NCBI GenBank assembly: GCA_934193545.1
Contig: CAKPVL010000005.1
Location: 1 to 50,899, forward strand
Direction of reading: 5' to 3'
DNA: 50,899 bases
Source: an uncultured Granulicatella sp.
Lineage (GTDB): Bacteria; Bacillota; Bacilli; Lactobacillales; Aerococcaceae
In this document: piece by piece, positions 46,740-50,899 of the stretch
How positions within the stretch are numbered: position 1 is the stretch's first letter
How the letters are laid out: every line of letters starts with the position of its first letter
Notes under the pieces: generated by a model
Seen by the model: only the letters and a program-made list of their open reading frames with translations
Databases searched by the model: none
What the model was told of the DNA's origin: nothing
Program-made: the position numbers and the translations under genes

Positions 46740-46828
46740 GAATGATGCTCCTTTTTTGTCTATATCAGAACAATTTTAGCATAACAGGAAGGTCTAGGGC
46801 AAATGTCTGTTCGCATATTGTTCAAAAA

Positions 46829-46855
46829 AGCAGCCCCTTTTCGAAAGAGACTGCT
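46829..46855 (-). terminator. Terminator of the FMN-reductase gene
   Basis: AGCAGCCCCTTT pairs with AAAGAGACTGCT around a 3-nt loop (twelve pairs, two wobbles), with a U6 tract on the minus strand. Confidence 0.82.
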
Positions 46856-46881
46856 TCTAAAAGTTAAGTTTTTAGTTTTCA

Positions 46882-47421
46882 TTATGCATTTAATAATGCT
46901 TCTGCTTGTTTTTCAAGGCCTGTTACTACTTCATCGCTTAATGTAACAACGCCTGTTCCCCAAGCTTCAGGGTTAATTTTAGCACCAGTGAATTCACCCA
47001 CGACTTGCATGCGAATGAATGGTAATAATGCGTTATAAGCTGCAAATAATGGTTCATGTCCTGCATTTGCCATTGCTGATACAGTTACAACTTTATCTTG
47101 CAAAATAGATGGTCCATGTGTATCTGATAAATCTAACGCACGGCTCATCCAGTCTAATAAGTTTTTCACTGTTCCAGGAATTGCAAAGTTATATGCTGGT
47201 GAGAAGATCCATACTGCATCTGCTTTACCGAATGCGTCTCTTGCTGCTTGTACTTCTGGTAATACTGGAGTTTCTAAGTCTTGGTTCATTAATGGAAGTT
47301 TTGAGTAATCTAAGTAAGTTACTGATGCTTTTCCTTCTAAAATACGTTCTGCTTTTTCAGCCATTTGGTGGTTGAAGCTACCTTTACGTAAGCTACCTAC
47401 TACAAATAAAATGTTTTTCAT
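46882..47421 (-). CDS. NAD(P)H-dependent FMN reductase / azoreductase-like flavoprotein
   Basis: A flavodoxin-fold oxidoreductase of 179 residues. GSLRKGSFNHQMAEKAERIL near the N-terminus is the FMN-phosphate loop, and WIFSPAYNFAIPGTVKNLLDWMSR (about 92-115) is the NADPH_dep_FMN_red signature. Likely reactions are transfer of hydride from NAD(P)H to FMN, quinones, chromate or azo dyes; the physiological acceptor is unknown. I prefer the second ATG (47421), which is 8 nt from GAGG; the first is only 2 nt away. It is monocistronic, with a terminator after it and a long AT-rich upstream region. Confidence 0.92.
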   Translation of the reverse strand: MKNILFVVGSLRKGSFNHQMAEKAERILEGKASVTYLDYSKLPLMNQDLETPVLPEVQAARDAFGKADAVWIFSPAYNFAIPGTVKNLLDWMSRALDLSDTHGPSILQDKVVTVSAMANAGHEPLFAAYNALLPFIRMQVVGEFTGAKINPEAWGTGVVTLSDEVVTGLEKQAEALLNA

Positions 47422-47427
47422 ATTCAT

Positions 47428-47829
47428 ATCCTCTTTTCATCTTTTTCAGCCAAGAAAGTGACGTCTTCTCTCTTGGAACTGTCATTAGATTATCATCACT
47501 TAAACGTTAAAGCAATTTATCTGCTCACAAAATTTTTTTATTCTACTTAATAGAAAAAGGCCTACAATCGTTGATATTACAGTGTTTTAAAAACAAAAAT
47601 AAAAATATCATTATAATGTATACGTTATAATGATAAAAAAATTTTCGACGAAATTTAGAGATAATCATACAAAGGAATGAGTGAATGTGAATTTATCGTG
47701 ATGTTATAATTCATTTCGCTTTTAAATAAGAATAATCTAGTCTCTTTTTGTGAATTGCTTAATTTATACTATTTTTTATATGTAACATATGCTACAGTCG
47801 ATATATAAACATCGATAAGGAGTGTTCTT
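47428..47829. other. Long AT-rich divergent intergenic region, reductase / PspC
   Basis: About 400 bp, clearly more AT-rich than its surroundings. It contains a 30-bp near-perfect palindrome (47606-47635), a further inverted repeat GTAACATATGCTAC (about 47782-47795) near the pspC-like start, and no credible open frame. Promoter candidates on both sides are weak; the reductase side has GATAAT around 47494-47499. Confidence 0.5.
47606..47635. promoter_or_regulatory. 30-bp AT-rich palindrome, operator candidate
   Basis: TATCATTATAA and TTATAATGATA flank a GTATAC core; only one symmetric pair is mismatched. Each half also contains ATTATAAT-type symmetry. It resembles Fur/PerR-class operators in composition but does not match their 7-1-7 spacing. 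Confidence 0.4.
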
Positions 47830-48018
47830 ATGTCAGAAAAACGTTTAACACGTAAAGTAAATGAAAAGAAAATCGCTGGAGTATGTGCTGGTGTAGCTGA
47901 TTACTTCGGACTAGACGTAGCAATGGTTCGTCTTGGATGGGCTCTTTCATTCTTATTAGCCGGTGCTGGTGGTTTCTTATACGTACTATTATGGTTCTTA
48001 TTACCAGAAGCTGAATAA
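47830..48018 (+). CDS. PspC-domain membrane protein
   Basis: A 62-residue protein that is essentially one PspC domain: KKIAGVCAGVADYFGLDVAMV (about 14-34), followed by one or two closely spaced membrane helices (35-58) ending LLWFLLPEAE. In Firmicutes single-domain PspC proteins are membrane components of envelope-stress responses (for example LiaFSR-type targets). No sensor kinase or regulator lies next to it here. AAGGAG precedes the ATG, and a terminator follows, so it is monocistronic. The strong upstream palindromes suggest regulation. Confidence 0.92.
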   Translation: MSEKRLTRKVNEKKIAGVCAGVADYFGLDVAMVRLGWALSFLLAGAGGFLYVLLWFLLPEAE

Positions 48019-48029
48019 TAAAATAATGT

Positions 48030-48054
48030 GCAGGCAGAGATGTCTGCTTTTTTT
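48030..48054 (+). terminator. Terminator of the PspC gene
   Basis: GCAGGCA pairs with TGTCTGC around GAGA, followed by T7. Confidence 0.85.
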
Positions 48055-48140
48055 GTGCTTGAAAAATGAGCTCACAGGCCCAAAACTTCGCACTGTGCAG
48101 TTTTGCTTCCCAGAATATCCGCACGACTATTCTCTCACAC

Positions 48141-48200
48141 CGCTCAGTAGCTTATTGATGTTCTTTTCATCACTCGTGATTCGAGAACGTCTAATAAGCC
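48141..48200. repeat. 60-bp bulged-hairpin repeat, copy 1
   Basis: Starts CGCTCAGTAGCTTATTGATG. GCTTATT-GATGTTCT (48150-48164) pairs with 48184-48199 leaving one bulged base; an inner ATCAC/GTGAT hairpin (48169-48180) caps it. It differs from copy 2 at two positions, one of which turns a pair into a G-T wobble. Confidence 0.85.
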
Positions 48201-48212
48201 TGTATAAATAGA

Positions 48213-48238
48213 AAAACGACTCACAAGTGAGTCGTTTT
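48213..48238. repeat. Terminator-like hairpin in the duplicated block
   Basis: AAAACGACTCAC pairs perfectly with GTGAGTCGTTTT around AA. Its sequence is clearly related to the pta terminator (TGACTCGC/GCGAGTCA), so it is probably the duplicate of it. Confidence 0.75.
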
Positions 48239-48312
48239 GTGTATTTGAGTTCGCCATCGCAGAAATCGCGTCCACTTCCCGAAACGTACGCAGAAATCGC
48301 GAAGTCTCGCAT

Positions 48313-48372
48313 CGCTCAGTAGCTTATTGATGTTCTTTTCATCACTCGTGATTCAAGAACATCTAATAAGCC
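48313..48372. repeat. 60-bp bulged-hairpin repeat, copy 2
   Basis: 58 of 60 bases are identical to copy 1. Arms GCTTATTGATGTTCT (48322-48336) and AGAACATC-T-AATAAGC (48356-48371) are fully complementary except for one bulged T. Confidence 0.85.
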
Positions 48373-48395
48373 TTGAGGGGGAAAGACGACGAAGC

Positions 48396-48424
48396 AAAAA
48401 TGACTCGCACTGCGAGTCATTTTT
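48396..48424 (-). terminator. Terminator of pta
   Basis: AAAAATGACTCGC pairs perfectly with GCGAGTCATTTTT around a 3-nt loop; the minus strand ends in U5. It lies about 20 bp after the pta stop codon. Confidence 0.88.
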
Positions 48425-48442
48425 TGTCTTCTGTCTTTCTCC

Positions 48443-49432
48443 CTAGTTTTCCATCAACGCTTGGTTAGCTGTAATGATCGCTAATTTGTAGACGTCTTCT
48501 TCGTTACATCCACGTGATAAGTCAGAGATTGGTTTGTTTAATCCTTGTAGGATTGGTCCGATTGCTTCGAAGTTACCGAAACGTTGTGCAATTTTGTATC
48601 CGATGTTACCTGATTGGATTTCTGGGAATACGAATACTGTTGCTTGTCCAGCTACTGGTGAATCTGGAGCTTTTTGTTTACCAACGCTTGGTACGAATGC
48701 AGCGTCGAATTGTAATTCTCCGTCGATGTTGTAGTTTGGAGCTAATTCTTGAGCGATTTTAGTTGCTTCAGCTACTTTTAATGCTTCTTCAGATTTAGCA
48801 GAACCTTTTGTTGAGAAGCTTAACATTGCAACGTTTGGTTCGATACCGAATAATTCAGCTGTTTTAGCAGATTCAACTGCGATTTCAGCTAATTCTTGTG
48901 CGTTAGGGTTAATGTTGATTGCGCAGTCTGAGAATAAGTATTTCTTAGATTTGTCGCTGTTGATCATGATGAACGCACCACTTGTACGAGATACTCCTGG
49001 TTTTGTTTTGATGATTTGTAATGCTGGACGTACAGTGTCCCCTGTTGAGTGAACAGCACCAGATACTAATCCGTCTGCTAAGCCCATGTATACCATCATT
49101 GTTCCGAAGTAAGTTACGTCACGTAATAATTTTTGTGCATCTTCTTCAGATACTTTACCGTTACGACGTGCTACAAAGCTTGCTACCATTTCTGCATATT
49201 TATCGTCTGCATAAGTTTCAGGATCGATAATTTCTAAATGAGAAATGTTAAATCCACGAGCGTTTGCTACTTCGTTAATTGCGTCGACATTTCCAAGTAA
49301 GATTGGTTTGCAAAGTCCATCTGCTAATAAACGAACAGCTGCACCAATAATTCTTGGTTCATCTCCTTCTGGAAATACGATTTTAACGTCTTTCCCTTTC
49401 ACTTTAAGTGATAATTCTTCAAATAATTCCAC
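48443..49432 (-). CDS. pta: Phosphate acetyltransferase
   Basis: Converts acetyl-CoA and phosphate to acetyl-phosphate, which acetate kinase uses to make ATP. The single-domain PTA_PTB form of 329 residues: KIVFPEGDEPRI (17-28), YMGLADGLVSGAVHSTGDTVRPALQ (about 116-140), AMLSFSTKGSAKSEE and GYKIAQRFGNFEAIGPILQGLNKPISDLSRG near the C-terminus. It lacks the N-terminal regulatory domains of E. coli Pta, as in Gram-positives. The start is GTG with TTGGAGGG upstream. Monocistronic; ackA is not nearby. Confidence 0.97.
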   Translation of the reverse strand: MELFEELSLKVKGKDVKIVFPEGDEPRIIGAAVRLLADGLCKPILLGNVDAINEVANARGFNISHLEIIDPETYADDKYAEMVASFVARRNGKVSEEDAQKLLRDVTYFGTMMVYMGLADGLVSGAVHSTGDTVRPALQIIKTKPGVSRTSGAFIMINSDKSKKYLFSDCAININPNAQELAEIAVESAKTAELFGIEPNVAMLSFSTKGSAKSEEALKVAEATKIAQELAPNYNIDGELQFDAAFVPSVGKQKAPDSPVAGQATVFVFPEIQSGNIGYKIAQRFGNFEAIGPILQGLNKPISDLSRGCNEEDVYKLAIITANQALMEN

Positions 49433-49581
49433 GGATATCCCTCCAAAAATTTGTTATCTTAATAATACACTAAATACTTTTAAAAAAACAGTACAATGTT
49501 AAAACAATCATCAAAAAAACAGCTGTACTAATTTGTAAGCAATATGAAAATAGTACAGTTTCATTTCATAAAAATTTCTAC

Positions 49582-49610
49582 TTAGCAAAACACCGCTAGT
49601 ATGCTATACT
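49582..49610 (+). promoter_or_regulatory. Promoter of the ThrE-type exporter operon
   Basis: TTAGCA (49582-49587), 17-bp spacer, TATACT (49605-49610) with TGC extension, about 30 bp before the GTG start. Confidence 0.7.
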
Positions 49611-49641
49611 TAGAGAGTATTTTAGTAAGGAGGAAGGCTTT

Positions 49642-50412
49642 GTGCGATCATATGCAAAAAAATTAATGGATACCGCTATTCTGGCTGGTCAAATCATGCT
49701 TGAATGCAATGCGGAATCGTATCGCGTGGAAGAAACAATGAACTATATTCTCTCCACATCTAACTTTGAAACTTGCGAAGCCTTCGCAATGGCGACTGGA
49801 ATCTTTGCAACACTCGATGATGACTGCATCGATTCTATTACAGAAATTCGTCGTGTTCCAAATCGCGACACGAACTTGAACCGAATTTATAAGGTCAACG
49901 CAATCTCTCGTCAATTAGTGACAAAAGAAATCGACCTTGATACGGCTTATCAACGATTACAAGATTTAAAAGAATCCGAATATCCACAGTGGTTAAAAGA
50001 CTTAGGCCTTATTCTGATGTGTGGGTTCTACGCTGCTCTATTTGGAGCAACGCCAATTGAACTCGTCATTGCATCAGTAGCAGCGATTATCATGCCATTT
50101 ATTTATAAGTTAGATCCGAAATTAAAATTAGGAACATTCGTGTTGAACCTCATCTCGATTATTCCAGCGATTGTCATTATTATTTTGATTCAGAAACATT
50201 TCGTTCCGGACGCTCGAATCGGCATCTCCATTGTAGGATTAATCATGCCGGCAGTTCCTGGAACCGCCATAACAAATGCCATTCGCGATACATTACGCGG
50301 AGACTACAACTCAGGAGCAGCTCGGGCAATTGAAGCGTTTGTGACGGCTCTTTCCGTCGCTATTGCTGTTGCTTTGGGACTCGTGTTAGCAGGAGGTGCA
50401 AACCCCTTATGA
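49642..50412 (+). CDS. Threonine/serine exporter family protein, N-terminal-domain subunit
   Basis: A 256-residue ThrE_1-type (DUF1212) protein. The N-terminal half is soluble with LECNAESYRVEETM (about 19-32) and EAFAMATGIFATLDD, the conserved hydrolase-like segment of the family. Five membrane helices follow (about 117-250, including GLILMCGFYAALFGATPIELVIASVA). In Corynebacterium ThrE both halves are one protein that exports L-threonine; here they are split. The start is GTG with AAGGAGG upstream. It overlaps the next gene by ATGA, so the two halves are translated together. Confidence 0.92.
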   Translation: MRSYAKKLMDTAILAGQIMLECNAESYRVEETMNYILSTSNFETCEAFAMATGIFATLDDDCIDSITEIRRVPNRDTNLNRIYKVNAISRQLVTKEIDLDTAYQRLQDLKESEYPQWLKDLGLILMCGFYAALFGATPIELVIASVAAIIMPFIYKLDPKLKLGTFVLNLISIIPAIVIIILIQKHFVPDARIGISIVGLIMPAVPGTAITNAIRDTLRGDYNSGAARAIEAFVTALSVAIAVALGLVLAGGANPL

Positions 50413-50852
50413 TTTATCAAGTGATTAGTGCTCTCATCGCTGTCTACTTCAGTTGTATTGTCTTTGAAGCACCTAAACGACTCCTCATTCATATTTCGAT
50501 TATTGGAGGCATTGGTTGGTTTGTATATCTCTTCTTCTTGGATAGTTCTGGATTACAACTAGCTACTTACTATAGCGGCCTTACAATTGCGTTTTTATCG
50601 CACTTAGCAGCACGCTATTTTAAAGCTCCCGTAACGGTATTCTTTATCCCTGGATTTTTCCCACTCGTTCCTGGTGCAGGCATGTATCGTACCGTATACG
50701 CCTTCTTTGTAGGAGATGTCGAAAAAGGAAAATTCTTCTTCGGTCAAACAATGATTACCGCCGGGATGATTGCACTTGCTATCTTTACGGTCGATTCAAT
50801 CTTCCGTCTGTATTCGCATTGGCAATCTTCACGCCGTCAATCAGCAAACTAA
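50409..50852 (+). CDS. Threonine/serine exporter family protein, C-terminal-domain subunit (ThrE_2/DUF3815)
   Basis: A 147-residue membrane protein with about five helices. FFIPGFFPLVPGAGMYRTVYAFFVGD (about 77-102) is the family signature, a proline/glycine-rich re-entrant-like stretch. It completes the split ThrE-type exporter begun by the upstream gene. The ATGA overlap means that termination and re-initiation probably set 1:1 output; there is no frameshift, since both parts have the normal domain ends. The substrate is inferred only. Confidence 0.92.
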   Translation: MIYQVISALIAVYFSCIVFEAPKRLLIHISIIGGIGWFVYLFFLDSSGLQLATYYSGLTIAFLSHLAARYFKAPVTVFFIPGFFPLVPGAGMYRTVYAFFVGDVEKGKFFFGQTMITAGMIALAIFTVDSIFRLYSHWQSSRRQSAN

Positions 50853-50867
50853 ATAAATGAACTTGAA

Positions 50868-50898
50868 ACTGCCAAAGATTTTCTTTGGTGGTTTTTTT
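50868..50898 (+). terminator. Terminator of the exporter operon
   Basis: ACTGCCAAAGA pairs with TCTTTGGTGGT (two wobbles) around a 3-nt loop, followed by T7 at the window edge. Confidence 0.85.
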
Positions 50899-50899
50899 A

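Larger units (their letters stand above)
48019..48442. other. Gene-free region between the PspC gene and pta, with duplicated block
   Basis: 424 bp lie between two facing terminators. They hold a tandemly duplicated block of roughly 170 bp (about 48080-48240 and 48255-48425). Each copy consists of a diverged GC-richer left part, a highly conserved 60-bp bulged hairpin, and a terminator-like hairpin. CGCAGAAATCGCG occurs twice (48258-48270 and 48289-48301). No credible gene is present. Confidence 0.65.

Noticed and set aside
47606..47635. Fur or PerR box
   Set aside because: The half-sites resemble those boxes in base content, but the 7-1-7 spacing is not met.
48127..48312. 61-codon open frame on the minus strand through repeat copy 1
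   Set aside because: The homologous frame in copy 2 has a stop codon, and no ribosome site is present; the conserved unit is the hairpin, not the frame.
49642..50852. Frameshifted single ThrE gene
   Set aside because: The two parts have complete domains and an ATGA overlap typical of coupled genes; the split form is common in Firmicutes.

Overview
The window is low-GC Gram-positive (Firmicutes) chromosome, most likely a Lactobacillales member. Two things suggest this: the gene families, and the order of housekeeping genes, which follows the Bacillus subtilis backbone (dinG-ypmB-aspB-asnS-dnaD-nth; cca; ypiA-ypiB; hup; der; rpsA-like; cmk; recQ-ypbB-fer; rluB-scpB-scpA-ribT; punA-deoB-xerD-fur; pfkA-pyk; ruvA-ruvB-queA). 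A genus such as Granulicatella is only a guess. Nearly all genes lie on the minus strand, ribosome binding sites are strong (AGGAGG type) and about a quarter of genes use GTG or TTG starts. No tRNA, rRNA, CRISPR array, transposase or prophage gene was seen.

Layout. 1-1.8 kb: the 5' end of a secreted adhesin-like gene cut by the window edge, and an unknown membrane protein. 1.85-9.0 kb: nth, dnaD, asnS, aspB, ypmB, dinG. 9.1-19.3 kb: a glycogen island. On the minus strand it carries glgA-glgP and glgB-glgC-glgD; between the two blocks sits an oppositely transcribed cytoplasmic GH13 amylase/neopullulanase. ADP-glucose is made by GlgC/GlgD, polymerised by GlgA, branched by GlgB and broken down by GlgP plus the GH13 enzyme. 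A candidate cre site and a mirror-image pair of operator-like palindromes lie between glgB and the GH13 gene. 19.4-27 kb: an unknown 157-aa protein, cca, ypiB, ypiA, hup, der, an S1 protein and cmk. 27-33 kb: a LysM membrane protein, recQ, ypbB, a ferredoxin, rluB, scpB, scpA and ribT. 33-43.3 kb: punA, deoB, xerD, fur, cvfB, pyk, pfkA, dnaE. 43.4-50.9 kb: a yjzD-like small membrane protein, queA-ruvB-ruvA, an FMN reductase, a PspC-domain protein, pta, and a two-gene ThrE-type amino-acid exporter.

The genes are mostly conventional; the unusual material is intergenic. Downstream of queA is a roughly 200-bp nested inverted-repeat element that can fold into a long bulged stem capped by a three-way junction. 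It ends in a T-run on the queA strand and is preceded by a degenerate shorter relative of itself. Upstream of pta is a tandemly duplicated block in which a 60-bp bulged-hairpin core is 58/60 identical while its flanks have diverged. Both look like multicopy repeats or structured RNAs that I cannot name.
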